Source of the DNA: Vespa crabro
Lineage: Eukaryota; Arthropoda; Insecta; Hymenoptera; Vespidae
Reading direction: 5' to 3'
NCBI RefSeq assembly: GCF_910589235.1
Contig: NC_060971.1
Location: forward strand, 976,001-1,040,000
Length of the DNA stretch: 64,000 nucleotides
In this document: piece by piece, positions 36,260 through 51,807 of the stretch
Position numbering within the stretch: position 1 is the first letter of the stretch
Layout of the letters: every line of letters begins with the position of its first letter
Program-made: the position numbers and the translations under genes
The notes under the pieces: generated by a model
What the model was told of the DNA's origin: nothing
Database searches by the model: none
What the model saw: only the letters and a program-made list of their open reading frames with translations

Positions 36260-38488
36260 AGTAGCCAATACCGAAAATTCCTGGACCACCTCTATCGACT
36301 CGAGACGCAGTCCGATAGTCAAGCCAAACAGTAGAGCTTCCTCTTTCCGCATTGCGATTTTCAAAACGCATAGCATATCCCTTTTCTATCGCTAGATCAA
36401 AATTATACCAATTTCGTCGATAACTTTAGCACCTTTTTTCTCATTCGCCTTGTCCATTTTTTCTTCTTTCTTTATAGTTTTCTTTTTTTATTTTTATCTT
36501 GATCCGATTTTTTTTGCTGCTGAGCCTACCGTTCCTAACGAGTTCTTCTATCCCCGACGACTTAAGTGGAACGTTGCCACCCACATGATACTCGAGTGCT
36601 GCTGCCACCCGCGGTTTGTCAATATCTGCTGTAGTTTATGAATGGAACTCTATGTACACCTACGATCCAGGCGCACACGCGCGCGAGTGTTATCGCGTCG
36701 ATAACCAGTTGCGCCGATTTGAAAAAAGAAAAATCAAATCGAAGCAATTCTTTCGTTTATATCTCGATTCTTTTCGTGATCGAACTATCTCGATATTTTT
36801 CTTTTCTTTTTTTCATCTCTCTATTTCCGTAGAATACGCTTCGTTGCATATGAAAAGAAATGCATTCGATCGAAGCTCGAGCTTATCCTATTCTATTCTC
36901 CTCAATTGTTATCTCGATTCGACGGCTCATTCCGCCAACAAAATTCAGATTTCCGAATAGCATATTTTTTTCTCTCTTTCTTTTTCTTTTTTGTACATTT
37001 TCTATTGTAAACGAAAGCGCATACACGAGCGCGCACCTGCTCGTGTCGCGTTAGAGAGATCGAGGTCAAGGGTGCAGCACGACCTCGACCGGAAGTGAAT
37101 CCTGCTTCACTGAAGATAAGGGAGAACCCTCTTGCGGAAACTTTACGTTCTTTCTGCGATTTCTCCTTGTCTGTCTGAAGGATTTCCTTTCTCCCTCCTC
37201 CGCCTCCACCCCCTCCCATCTCTCTCTCTCTATCTCTCTATGTCTTTTCATTTCGCGATTAAACTTTATAAATGTCTCTTCATTAATTATCTAGCTGAAA
37301 CGCCGTCTATTCGACTAGGGAAATTTTTTGTATAAATAAAATATGTTATTATAATCGAGCGAATTAGGGTGAATCGTGTCAAAAGATATCGTATCATAGA
37401 ACGGTGACAAAAAGCAATTATCTTCATATCAAGGGTCTTTTGACGTATTCGTTAAATAAGCCAATGAAAAATCATTAAAATTTCTAATTACGTTTTCTCA
37501 AACATCTAAAGAAATCATTAAAGTCTCTGTCATCTTTTCTTTGTATTTTCTTGATAGATATTTTGATGAGAAAAATCAAACGATAGTAAGGACAAGATCG
37601 TTCAATTTTGTAAGTGAATTTTTTGGTACGATTGTTTCTCGTGATCGTTCTTGAAAGAGAAATAAGAAAGGAAGATAAAGAAAAAGATAAAAAAAGAAAA
37701 TAGAAAGAGAGAATCCTCGAGGACAATCGGTTAGTCGAAATCGAAATAGCGAGATTCGATGAGGATCAAACTGGAACGAGATTATATCGGTAAAGCTCTA
37801 CGTATAAGGAATTCGACTGGCTTTCCAGTAAACTTCTACAGACGTCTCTCGAGGATCGGCTCAAGTGCGAGATCGCAACGTGAAATTATCAAGAAGTTAT
37901 TTGGAATTCGTACGAATGTTCTCATTGACGAGCTAAAGTTTCTATAATCCAAATTGACATACTTTCGAAAACTTTTGTCTAAAACTTTTTAAGAATAGAG
38001 ATAGAGTAAGTTTTTGTTTTGCAGTAATAATAAACGACAAAAAAAAAGAAAAAGAAGAAAGAAAAATTAAATCGATTATAAGAAAGTGTTCGACTATAAA
38101 CTCGAAGAAAGTGAAAACGTAACTCGATTCGAAATATTTCGATTGGAGATGTAATCAATCACTAAGAATTGTCTCGAAAGACTTTACTCGATCGAGAGTG
38201 AATCGAAAGGAAAGAAAAAAAACAAAGTGATTTGGAGATAAGAACGTGTCGAAGGATAAAATTAAATCTCTCGAGTCGATTTTTTTCAAGTACGTCTTCT
38301 CTCGTCTCCTCGAATTTCTCTAATATAGTCGAGCAGCGATGCACGGTGAACGGTGAGAGTTATTTCTCTGAGAACGAGAAAATATATTTACGTTGTTCGG
38401 ATATTCGTCGAGGGAGAAAAGTTTTTCGTCGAAGGAGATAAAAAGAAAAGAAATAAAAAGAAAAAGACGACGAAGGGAGTCGACGAAA
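36061..38488 (+). other. Probable 5' UTR and first-intron region of frequenin
   Basis: Contains a GA microsatellite and a GC-balanced stretch (37010-37140). From about 37740 up to the start codon it is CpG-bearing, purine-rich DNA that looks like a long 5' UTR. Open frames here are short and not conserved-looking. UTR exon limits cannot be set. Confidence 0.4.
36207..36262. repeat. (GA)n microsatellite
   Basis: GA run of about 56 bases, preceded by GACA/GACG units. Confidence 0.95.
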
Positions 38489-40988
38489 ATGGGCAAGAAA
38501 AATAGTAAGCTCAAGCAGGATACCATCGATCGACTTACCACCAATACTTATTGTAAGTAAAATTAATAATAATAATAAAGAGAGGAGAAAAAAATTGCTG
38601 GAAATTGAAATTGGGAAAGAAATTTCAATAAAATTTATAAACAAATTTCTATAAAAATTTGTATTATCTTCCAATATTCTCGAGTTTTATAAATCATGCT
38701 CTGTATTTATAATCACTGATCGTCTTTTTTTCTTCTCTCTGGTATTCGTTTCATGATCGTCGGTACCGACCGACTTTAGAAACCGTTCCACTTTCGTATT
38801 GTTCTCTTTCTCGCGTCTCTAGCATCCGTCGTTTACCACGTTTCTACTCAATAGAGAAATAATGTTGTACGAGAGTCGTCAGATATAATCGAACCTTTAG
38901 GAACGCGTTTCTTTCATTAACGAAGAAGTTATTATGGAATAATTCGATTTGAATGATCGCTGACTATGAGAACATTTTAATATAAAAAGGTTTCTCCAAA
39001 TTGATTATATCCTGATTATTTTCTCTAACTCAGTTATTATTCCTATATAAAAAAATAAATATTATATAACATGAATACTATACTATACTATTTACTTTAT
39101 ATGCATATAAACACTTTATATGCATATGAATACTATTATACTATATAAATATTAACTTTGGTACATTTTTGGTAAAAAGTAAAAAATATGTATGGAAAAC
39201 TGAAATAATATTAATATTACGGTTTACAAAGAATTGATTTTAATCTTTTGATCATACACACACATACAAATGCACGGACACATCGACGAAATACTTTTGT
39301 GTCTTGATATGATTTATCTAGATTATAACAGAGTTTAGTACTGTATGTATATTAAAAGGAAAAGCTTAGTAGGTTTTAGGCCACGGTAGTAAATTAGGAA
39401 TGGTAATGCAACGGACAGACGATGCTTATTGTTCGCAAGGACACACTGTCTCAGAGTGTTTACACTCGATGAACGTAGCCAAGAAGCGCGGAGTCATTAG
39501 CCGACACAATGCGTTTAGTTATCCCCTTTAACGATCCGTGTAATCCAGTCTCATTTAGCTCGTCGGTTAAACACCCTCTTCTCCAATGGCGATTTGTATC
39601 TAACGCGTCCTAACGAAGGATTTTAATGAGCTTGCCATTTCAAACGAATTGAAGAATAACAATGAATATTATAAATCCGAAGTAATTTCTTCTTTTTATT
39701 TTTATATCAAGAAAGAACTTTTAACAAGTTAAATGTAAATCTTAACGACCAAATTCGAAAGGTAGCTCGTATTTATATCTTCTTTCTCACTTTTTTCCTT
39801 TTTTTTTTTCTTTTGTCCTATTCTCCCTTATATTATAGTTATTTAACGTCCTCCCTATTTTCATTTGGATCGATTCGAATGATTATTTTATCCTGGAACG
39901 ATCTCCCTATATTTTTTTTCGCATGCGAGAACCATATCGTCTATTCATTTCCGTACTGGGATGCCTGGTTTCGTGCGCCAGTAGGTATTATTATAGGGAC
40001 CCTTTTTTAAGAAATAAAATAGGGAAGCAGCTCATTTATTAAACTCATCGATTAAAGCGATACACGTTGTATTCCATTCTCTTCGTACGAACGTATTAAT
40101 ATTTAAATTGCTATTTTTATTAAGCAAGAGATATTTTTTTTATTTAGGACAATGTTTCAAACTTGATCGTCGAATTCTTCAATTCAATATTTTTCTTTCC
40201 TTTTTGTCTTTTTTTCATTTTCTTTTTGTTTTTTAAACATATGATTGAACAATTGACAATTTCAAGGGAAACGTTCTAAAATGATAAACTTTTCGGTACA
40301 TCCTGTATTTACAAATGATAGCCCTATCAGATCGAGTTCCTCGAAATTTCTCGATTTCTGACAATACGCTTCGAAGATAAACGAGAACGTAGCTATTGTA
40401 AGGCGAACGTTTCAAAAGGAAGGAAATTAACGATAGCATGAACTGAATCAAACGTTCGTTTAACAACTGAGTGCAGTTGTATAAAGCGTGTCTTTCTCTT
40501 CACTATCGGTATTTAAATAACTTTTCTATCATATTCTTCTATAAAATCTTGATTAAAAATCTTTACATTTATATCACTCTACATCATATCATTTCATTAT
40601 TATAATTAATTCGATCGTTCTATTATATTTTATAAAAATTAATTTTGCTATTTCTTTTTAACAATAAAAAGAAAAGAAAAAAAAAAAAGATATTCTTTTC
40701 TCGATCATATTATGAAAACGTATGTATGTAAATCAGAGCGTTAGATGTACCAAACAATATTTTTTCAGTTCGGATTAAAAAGAGGAAGTGTCATAGCGAG
40801 AAACTAGAAGACTTGTTTTATTCAACGTCTGTTGATCCTACTGTCCATCCATCCTTTTTCCATATGCACGCAGTAAAAGAGGACACATGTGTCATACAAT
40901 ATAACGAGACAATAGGATACGTTGCTAGCCGTGTTATCAGTTCTAGAAAAAAAGTTTGCTTTTTTTCCTATCATAAAAAAAAAAAGAA

Positions 40989-41055
<67 letters not shown>

Positions 41056-41137
41056 AAGGATGACTTGGAGAGTCAACAAAAAAAAAAAAGAAAAGAAATG
41101 TTCGGATGGAGGGGTGAAAGTTGACGCTCTTTTTTTT

Positions 41138-41170
<33 letters not shown>

Positions 41171-42282
41171 ACTGCCATCTCTCTATATATAGATATACAT
41201 ATAATATATGTATGTAGATATATATGCGAGAGTATATAACCGAGCAACGTTCGTTTTAGCTATCGTTTCTACCTACAGGCGGGATCGTACGATATATATG
41301 TCGTATACGAAACGATGGCGGGGGTGGCGGCGGCGGCGGCGGCGGCGGCGACGAGAGGGCGAGGCGAGGACGAACGACGATCGATGTCTGTGCTTTTCCA
41401 CTCTTTGGTCACGCACCTACGAATGCATACGACGAGAAAACTTGCTTCGGTGTGCGCGAACTACCTCTCGACAATTACTACATCTTCCTCCTTCCCACAC
41501 CTAACCACCCTCATTTTACTGATTCTCCACCTTCGAAAGACTGTTCCAATTTATTCTCATACTTTCGTACTGTATTCTATGATCAAATTTTCGCGCTTTC
41601 CAAAGATAGAATGTGACCAAAGAGTACATACATTTATATATATATATATTTTTTTCTCTTTCTCTTTCCGTTTCTATTGCACTCTTTCTCTGTTTCTTTC
41701 TATTCCTATTCCTATTGCTCTTCTCTCTATTCCTTTCTCTTCCTATTACCCTTGTTTTCTCTTTCTTTATCTTTCTGTTGCTCTTCTCTGTCATTTTCTC
41801 ATAATAATTCTCTTTCCCTTTTTCTCTTTCTCTTTCTAGTTCTCTTTATTTCTCTTTCTCTCTTTTTTTTTCTTCTTTATTTCTCTTTCTTCATCCCTTG
41901 TCATAATTTATTTAGGAAGCGAGGTTTCTAAAAGAACACGTATATCAAAGGAAATATGAATTTCTTCGTACTAACGAGCGTTTAATGTTACGTATCTTTG
42001 CTCGCTTTTACGTGTTAAGTAAATGGTGTAGTTATTACTTGGTTATAATTTAAAAAGGTATTATAATAATAATGTCGCTTTTCAAGTAAAAACTTGGGAA
42101 ATATTTTTTATCTTTCTCCATTTTTTTGTTTTCTTTTCTCTATTTTTTTTTTCCTTTTTTCTATTTCTTTTTTTTCATATTAATTTAATGTCTCGAGAAA
42201 ATTTTTCTCGATATAAAGAACAAGTTCAATCGAATTCCATTGTTCAGAGTGAACTTTCGGATCGGGCTAGAAAAAGAGAAAG

Positions 42283-42321
<39 letters not shown>

Positions 42322-42602
42322 GAGGGAGAGAAAGAAAGAAAATAAGAAGTCGTGCTTGGGTTGGTTGAGGAAGCAGAAAACGAATCTTCCTTTGCTAATA
42401 TCGACGACAACGAACTATGTCGAAGAGGTCGTTTGATCGATATCCTTGAATAGTACGAAGGTATTGTCGTCATTGATGTATTATATTATATATTATCTCA
42501 TAAAATCGAGCATTATCGTAAAATCGTCGATATACATCATAAAATATTCTTTAAGTTAAAATTGACTCGCGTGTAATTCGATAAACACATACTCGTACAT
42601 AA

Positions 42603-42633
<31 letters not shown>

Positions 42634-42644
42634 TTATCTATCTA

Positions 42645-42684
<40 letters not shown>

Positions 42685-44774
42685 TACACGCGCGCGCGCG
42701 CGGAAAGAAAACATTGGTATCTACGAAGAGAAATGAATAAAAAGTATTTTTATTATCGCAAAATAAAATTTATATAAATTATTTAACACTTATAAATGAT
42801 CCTGTATTTTAACAAATATAATATTTAAAAGAAATCGATGAATAATATTTTTTCAAATAAATAATTTTCCATATTGTTCTGGATAATGTTAATCTTATTA
42901 ATACAAACATAATAGAAGCTGATAAAATTGAAGAGTACAATAGAAATTATTACAGACTTAACAGAGCATAAATAAAATAAATCAGATAAACACATTATCC
43001 GTAAACAATTATTATACGTAACACAATAATTCAATTCATCTCTCTCTTCTCCCTTTTCTATAAATCTAATTTTAATTGAATCGATTATATACTACAACGT
43101 GCATATTTACTTATTACACTTTTTCCATAAAGTTTTCTATATTTTAAGATGTTTCTTCGATTTTTGTCTATTACGTTTGAAAAATATAGTTAATGTTTGT
43201 CCATCAAACATTACCTGTGCGGGAGGATTCGAAGGTCGATCGATAATGATGCAGTAGCATCAGTTTGTCTAGATATTACACGTGTGCACAAGTGTGGCTG
43301 AACAATTACCGGTCCGGTTGCCTCGACGACCCTTCATTTTCCAACTTCTGAGAGCACTCGCTCATCTGTAAAACGATGTAATCCTCTCTACAATGTTTCT
43401 CGTTTTTTCAAAACGAGCTTGGAATGCTTTTTAAATTTTTACTAATCATTTTTTTCTATTTTTTCTCCTTCATTATTATTGTTTATGACACGAGATATTA
43501 TATGTATTAACGTTTTTTAAATTCTTATATATTTGTTTATTTAGCAATTAAAATCTCTTAAGAGAATTCATTTTCAACGATGTTTTATATCATTTTTTTG
43601 AATGTTTTATTATTAAAATGTTTATCTTTTATCATGAATCTGTATTCTTGTAAAATATAAATACAATACGATCTCTCAATTATATCAATTATCAAAATGC
43701 TTTGTCGTATTATCCGAACGGTCTATTGCCTTATCGTATCAATATCACATTTCCTACTGAAACAGACATAGCTATTGATATATATTTTATATATATATAT
43801 ACGTATGTATGTATGTATACTATGCAAATAATTCCGAACAGTTCGATCTGAATTTGACGTTTCAGAAAAGGGTTTTGATTTAGGACCTGCAGAGATTTCT
43901 GATCGATAAATAACGGTTTAGACAGATTGGAGATTTCATTTGATTTTCTTTGAAATGTAGATATTTAAATTTTTATATTGCATAGAAAAATATTATTGTG
44001 AAAATTTATTTAACCGAGTAATTTGATTAGAATTAAATAATAAAGTATTTAACCGATTATAGATTTGATTTTATTACCTAGAAAGTATCTAAATTTTGAT
44101 AGAAAGAAAAATATATTATTAGAATATTAACTCTTAACCGAATAATTAGATTAGAATGAGGTGATAAAGTATTTTTTTCACTATATTAAACTTTTTGCAG
44201 TTAGTCTCGATTGCTATTCACCATGCACTAAGTAAACGAAGTAATGTCAAAGTTCAGTGGAATTAAGAAGTAATATAATGAAATAAGAAACTTATCGAGG
44301 AGGTTAATTATTGCGATTAAGTAATACTTTTTATCTAACGAATATTGATTTTTCATCTATGCAGAGAATTTTCACATGAAGAAATATGGTCTCTATAAGT
44401 CGACTAACTTTTTGAATGTTTTTCTTTAGAAAAAGAGTAGAGGAGAAAGAGAGAATGAGAGAGAAAAGGAGAAGAAAAATATGTACCTTGCAATTCATTG
44501 GAGACACGCTTCGAGCTATTTTCCATTGCTGCTGAGCTCTTCGTTTTTTCTCGACTTATTCAAAATTTAACATAATTTTTGAAAGAAACGCTTTTCTCGA
44601 GAGAATAAAAGAAGAAAGAACAAAAATAACAAATAAAGAAGAAGATATATTATTAGAAATTTCATTTCTTTGTTAAATCATATCCTCAAATTCTCCCTTT
44701 GTTATAAGGAAAAAAAAATTTCACAGAAAATAAATTGCGAAGCTGTGGAAAATAAAATGACACACACACACACA

Positions 44775-44811
<37 letters not shown>

Positions 44812-46440
44812 ATGACTATTTTCTAATCGAAGCTGAAGATATTGATAAGAAGGAAAAACGGAGATTACAGAATGATCTAGAAGATCTCGTTTGCAATTAT
44901 CTCAAAGTTAAAATGAAATATCCGAAGCAATTCCGATGTGATCCGGAAGTAAGCTAATGTGTGTTTGAATATTTTGTATCTCCCTGATGTCTTATATACT
45001 TATATGTACAACACACACATATGGACGTGTACATAGATAGGTATATATACATACACAGAAAGTTACATTTAGCCCTGAAGCAAAGTCGACGCAATTAATC
45101 GCTTGAAGAGCAGCTTAATTGCTACTAATTGACTGAAGTAATCGGACTTTCGGCGTTTCTCATTTCCGATCGGATTTATCGACTTATAGCTTTGCTCAAT
45201 AGATAGACCCTGTCAATGTCATTTATTTTATCCGGATTATTGGATTATACGATTGAAAAAACAAATAAAATAAAATCAAATAAAATCAAATAAAATTGCG
45301 CCAAGTTGATAATCTTATTTGTCTATACCTATATTACGTTGGAATATTAAATGAACGATAATAATTAACAGTCAAATTTTATCATCACTTATTTCATAAC
45401 AACAGAATATAGTTATAATATTAATCTTTTTTAATTTGCTTTATCTATTTCTACATAGTCTAGAAAGTACTTCAATACTTGGTCTTCTCTCCTTCGCAAT
45501 AAAATACGATTACGTTGTGGTCGTGTCGATCATCGTGATGACCCTAAAACCACCCTGTTAAATCTCATAATTATCGATCAGGAATAGATCTCGAGAAGAC
45601 TTCAATCGTATCTTGAAGATGATGGTTCGGTAATAAAATCACCCTGTCATTTCCAAGTAGAAACGGTTCTGATATTAAATTCTATGAGCTACTAACGAAT
45701 TACTATCACGCTCATAGAGTTAATGCCGTGTGCCTGTAATTCTGTCATTTCTCTCTTCGTAATAGAATTAGAGTTAGAATACGAGATGACGATGGATCCG
45801 TACAATATAAGAATGAGAGTGAGAGAGAGGGAGAGAGAGAGAGAGAAAAAGAGAGAGAGAGAAAAAGAGAGAGAGAGAAAGAGAGAGAGAGTGTTAGATA
45901 CTTTCGCACACTAGAAATGTCCTTTATTCGACCAAAGGAAATTTATGAGACACTATAAAGCACTGGCCCGTGGTTACGATCGTATATACATATACATACA
46001 TACATACATATATGAGACGAACCTTTCGTGGCTCTAAGCATTTCGTGTATATAAGCAACTCTTACAAGCATTCGAGTTTCCTACAGTGTAAAGTCTTAAT
46101 GAATAAATCAAAGTGTACAGTCTTGATATTGTATAGTGTGTCTTCCTTGACAAATCATTTGTGAACATACATGAATTCTATATAAATTGATGATAGTATT
46201 TTTCTTGCGAATATCCAAATCGAATTTACGAATTACGTCATAGCTTTTTTTTTTTTTATAATATCGAATTATCTCTAATGAACTATTTTTGGAACGGGGG
46301 AAGCATCGAAAATTCGATTATTTGAATTAATATAATTTCTATTGTAAAATGTTAAAAGAAAAATGACGAAAGTTCATTAACCCATTTTCATCGTCTCCTA
46401 ATAATAATATTTGTCTAACTCCGTTTTTAATACGTCGTAA

Positions 46441-46510
<70 letters not shown>

Positions 46511-47554
46511 TCTACGTTGCTTCGTAAATATTCCATTGGTTCATTTATCAGTCTAGCAAGATTCAGTAAACAAGAAAATAAAAGATTGGCACGTCGACAA
46601 CGAGAGGAAGATTATTTTGAAAATATTACTAGGGATATAACATGAAAACGACAAATCGCGATTTAACACTTTATCACAGAGCGTTACATCGGATAATTTG
46701 TCGATGTAATTTGTTGATATTATGCAAATCATTGATTAATTATTCGAGTTACATATATGAGATTAATATAGAATTATTATAAATTGAAGAAAAATAAATA
46801 TATACATTTATACATATATCTCTACTATGTATACCTAGAAGAGTTCTTCGTTCAAGTAGAATTTTGTCGGATGGATTACAATGACCTTCAGTAAGGAAAG
46901 GATTAATGAAAAATACTACGAATAAGATGAAATTGTGAGTCAATGTATTTTTTTCGACGATCATCGATTTGCCTTTTCGTTTTAATCGTGGATGATCTGA
47001 CTAATTACTCCGTAGACTTATTAAATTTTTGAATAGAAGCAGAATTATTGATAAATTACTCCATCGATCTTTTTGTCGTTATTATCATTAAAAAATGCTT
47101 TATAAACAAACATTTATGTTTTTTGAGGCTCTTAAAGAAGTCTGTTATCTTGCTAGAAAGAATACTCTTGTCACGAACTACCAGACATCTTTCTGAGGAT
47201 GTTAAAAAAAGAAGAGCTTTTTAACGAGCAAGTTATTTTACTCGACGAACGAGAAGATAAATTGTCAACGCAATTCTTTAAATTTCTATTTAACTGGCAG
47301 TTAAATTTCAATCTTGAAAATCATGACAAATTTTCTTTTTTACGAGTTATATTTATTTTTAATATCTGATTATTCATCATTTTTCTACATTATTTTTTGA
47401 AGTACTTATGTATTATATTTTTATTTATTTCGAATGAATCACATTGCAAATTTTCGATATGTACGCGTATTGTAAAATATACATGGTTCTTTTAGGATTT
47501 TTTCCGGTCGAAATTCATTAGAATATTTCATCACACTTTTTGACATAGTACTAG

Positions 47555-47611
<57 letters not shown>

Positions 47612-48462
47612 TATTATATATTAACAATAGATGGAGAAGAAAAATCAAGATTTATCAAAAAACTAAATTTTTATTGATAACTCACTAACCTCGAGCAGAA
47701 CTTAAACCGACTCATATATCATAGTCTTTGGAAAATTAAGAGGAAAGCTGACAGCGTCTTTCCAACAAGTTTCTTATCCAGTTTTAGTTAAGACAAGATA
47801 AATCGATTATATATTATATCTATCATTTGTTATAATTCGAAGATATATACGTTTGTTTGTGATAAAATCTATGACATGAACAGAGCACACTGTAAGATAT
47901 TCCAAGCGTGTAAATATTATCTGATATAAAAACAATTATTGGATTTGCCGGTAATTATATGCTATCGAGTGATTGCACTTTTATCTAAAATAAATCATTA
48001 TCTATAGATTAAAACCTCCAGGCGATCTCTCACGCTAGAGATTTTGTTAACCGATAAGTAGTATAAACAGAAGCGAAATATTTTTTTAATTAAAGCAACT
48101 CATGTTACTTTGTTTCCGTTCATAATTATACTTGTACAAGCTTTTTTTATCGTTTATCATTTATCAAATATCATTAATCACTAATTTGCACACTGCAAAA
48201 GATAATTAACAAAATATTCAACGAAAATATTGAATATTAATTATTCATCAATATCGAGGAAGGATTTTTATATATATAGAATTTATTTATAAATTTAAAT
48301 ATTGAATTTATATATTTAATTATTAATCAATATCGAGGAAAAGTTCATTAATTAAAACTTTAAACGTCTTGAATTCCTCTCTATATTTGCACAGTTCAAT
48401 AATTTTAAATAATAAGAAGAAATGCTTTTTATTTTCTTTTTATTCTCTCTCCCTCTCACTCC

Positions 48463-48503
<41 letters not shown>

Positions 48504-49198
48504 ACTCTCTCTTTCTCTTTATTTCTGCATTTATATACAATGTCTTCGGTAAGAACCACTCTTGGTTTTTCTTTAAAGGATACATTTCTTAGGATATATG
48601 TCATATTTCTTATGCGCCGTAGCTACGATACGTTTCCCTGTCACATTTTACGAAATTGAATAGTTTTATAAAGATATTTCTATCAGAAAAATGACTACTA
48701 TGTATATATATACACATTTATATAGCGAGCACATAAGAGGTGTAGAAAGTAAACTATATATTTTCAGAAATGGACCAATATAAGATCTTTAAATAATAAA
48801 TGTAAAAATATCTTTAAATATATTATGTTCATATCTATATCTATTTATCTATATATCTGTATGATAAAAATTACGATTATCTGTTATTTAGAAAAGAAAG
48901 TAGATCCTAATCCATTAACAGGGAATATTATACGTATAAATTAATTTATAATATTAAGTAAAAGAAATTTAAAATATTAGTAAAAAAGTTTTTTAGGAAA
49001 GAACGTTTGAAAGTCTTTTTAATGAGAATAAAATGATAATTAGAAATGTTCCTAATAGAACGATAATTACATTTTTTTATTTCTTTACGACGTCGTAATA
49101 GAATTCGTACATAATTTAATACAATATGTACATAACATTTTTATGATTTATCGAAGAAGATACAAGTATTCGAGAAGATTATCAAAGTTGTCTTATTA

Positions 49199-49237
<39 letters not shown>

Positions 49238-51767
49238 AAATATCGATATAAATCGGGCTCGCTGTGCAAACAAATTGCTTGCACGTGTTCAACCTTAAAC
49301 TTAGAAGCGCTTCGAACATGTTGATCGTCGACAAATTTGTCGATTTATTGGCACATTCTTCTCATTTCTTCGCTGCCAAAACGAGACGCTCGTTTGCCCA
49401 AACTACTTTAAAAAGGATCATCAACTCTTATGACGAGCCACAGGAAAGATAAAATGAGTTGCAAGAAAAGTTTTATTAAGGGTTAAGAGGATAAAAAGGA
49501 TATCGATTTTCTTTATTTTTTTTTTTTTTTTTTCGGGGATATAAAGAATCGCAAAAGTCACGACATATAGAAAATCTTTAAAATCGCTACAACGCTTTAT
49601 GTCAGGTTAAAACAGTAAACAATCTTACATATTCCTCATTTGTACATACAAAGTGTGTATATAAATTTTATTATATATACATATATATATATAATTTATA
49701 TACAAGTTCCTATGCTTATGCAATATGTATTTGTATTCTATCCACGCTTCATTTATGTACGCCTGATCTATCCTGCTGCATCCTGATGCGTTTTAAGCTT
49801 ACCCTCTGTTGTACGTGTGCAAGGACTCGGTCGAGGCCGTTCTCGTAATTTTCTCTCTCTCTCTCTTTCTCTTATTCTTCCTCATTCTCTATATCTCTTA
49901 CCCTTCCTTATATTCTGTCGTTTTATATTTATTATTATGTTTTTTTTTTAATATTCTAGAAATAGAAAAAAATAAAAAGCTATACAAATATGTGTCTGTA
50001 GCTTAAATGGATATTTTTATAATCATTTTTATAAGTACAGTTTCACGGTTTATGTTAATTCTTCAGTTTTGTTAATTTGTTTAATTATTAAATGAAAAGA
50101 AAATTATACGAACGTGATATAAATAAACACATATTTCATTATAGTTTTTTTTAATAATACTCGTTTGAATATATATTTTTGTGTTATCTTTTTCTTTTTA
50201 TTCACAAAGTAATCACTATATAATCTTTAAAATGCATAAAGCATTGATCCATATGTATGACAAAATTTTAATTTCAACATAATAAAAGCTTCAAACCTTT
50301 ACTCGCACACATTGTTTTAAAATTTTACCCCATCAGTTTACAATAATATAAACAAAAGATTGCATTATTTCAAATATGACATCGAAATTCTTCCTCTTTA
50401 ATCGTTTAAATTGAATTAAAAAAAAAAAAGAAAGTAAAAAAGAGAGAGGAAGGGAGAAGAACAACAGGAGAGATAGATTAAAGTTGGTTCTTTTGTTACG
50501 TCGATAAAAATTCGCTATCAATGTGGCACAATACAGACTGATCAATCAGCTCGTTTATCTTCTTCGAACATTTGACAAGAAACAAAGAGATTTTGTGAAC
50601 GAGAGAAAGAGAGATGGATTGGAGAAGGGAAGAAAGAAGAAGGGAAAATAAAATAAAATAAACAAAATAGGAGCACGAAATTTATTATTGGTACGGTATA
50701 AAAAATCGACGAGAGGAAAATCACAATTTCTGAGAGGCAACTCATTAAATAATCCTCTTGACCTGGCAACTCGTTTTCCGGGAAAAAACTTGATGACTCT
50801 TAGGCTTCCCTCTTTTTCTTTCCTTTTCTCTACTTTTTTTTTTTTTTGCTAGAAGAGGTATCTTTAGAATCATGGATTAGAAAAGTTCCGAATTGACGTC
50901 TCATGCTCGAAATCGAGCCTCTCTAGGTCCAGGATATGCCGAGTTTCTCTAATTTATTGCGACGGGAAAAGCGAAGAAGATAGTCATCGCGATATCTCGA
51001 AAACTTCAGTAAAAAAAAGATGAAGAGGATAATGATGAACCTTTGAGAAAAATTATTTGAATCTTACATCAGAGAAAGAGGGTAACTTACATACACACAC
51101 ATGTAATATACAGAATAGACGATAACTTTCTCGGTAATTTAAAAAATTAATTACTATTTCTCAAAACTTTTTAGATTAATTTTCTTTTTTTAGATTGTAA
51201 AACTATAAACTTAACTGCAAGCCAACTATTCTTTATCAACAATATACATATATATAATTGCCTTAATATTGAAAATAGTTTGATACTAACGGTAAGAATT
51301 CATACTAATGAATTCTTTCTTTATTGCTCAGTATATAAGAAAGATCAAAATAAACAATAGCACATAACAAAATTACTTAAAATTATGCAATTTTGGCAAC
51401 TATTTTCCGATAATAAATAATATACCCGTATATTTATCATCTCGATACTCAGAAGATAAACAAATTGAAATAAAATTTTCTATAATTGTCGCCAAAGCTG
51501 AACTCGGTCTCGTTTTTCTCATAGAAACGATCCTAACGGCAATTAAGTCTCCTTGGCGTCGAACCAATTACGGTTGCCCTCTTGAGAATGTTCCGGCACG
51601 AGTGAGAGAGAGATAGAAATAGAGATGGAGATAGAAATAGAAAAAGAGAAAGACACATTTCCAGAGTCGAGACTTACGTATCTAAGTGTGTTCGTGAAAG
51701 AGCAGAGTTTTGCGGTCAGCACGAAACTTTCCTGTCACGGAAATTGTTCGTTAAAGGGAGCTACGAA

Positions 51768-51807
<40 letters not shown>

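Noticed and set aside
36902..37219. 105-residue minus-strand Gly/Lys-rich frame
   Set aside because: It arises from CT-rich DNA and has no conserved features.
41315..41839. 174-codon frame starting with poly-Ala
   Set aside because: The start is a GGC repeat and the second half is CT-rich low-complexity translation; no domain is visible.
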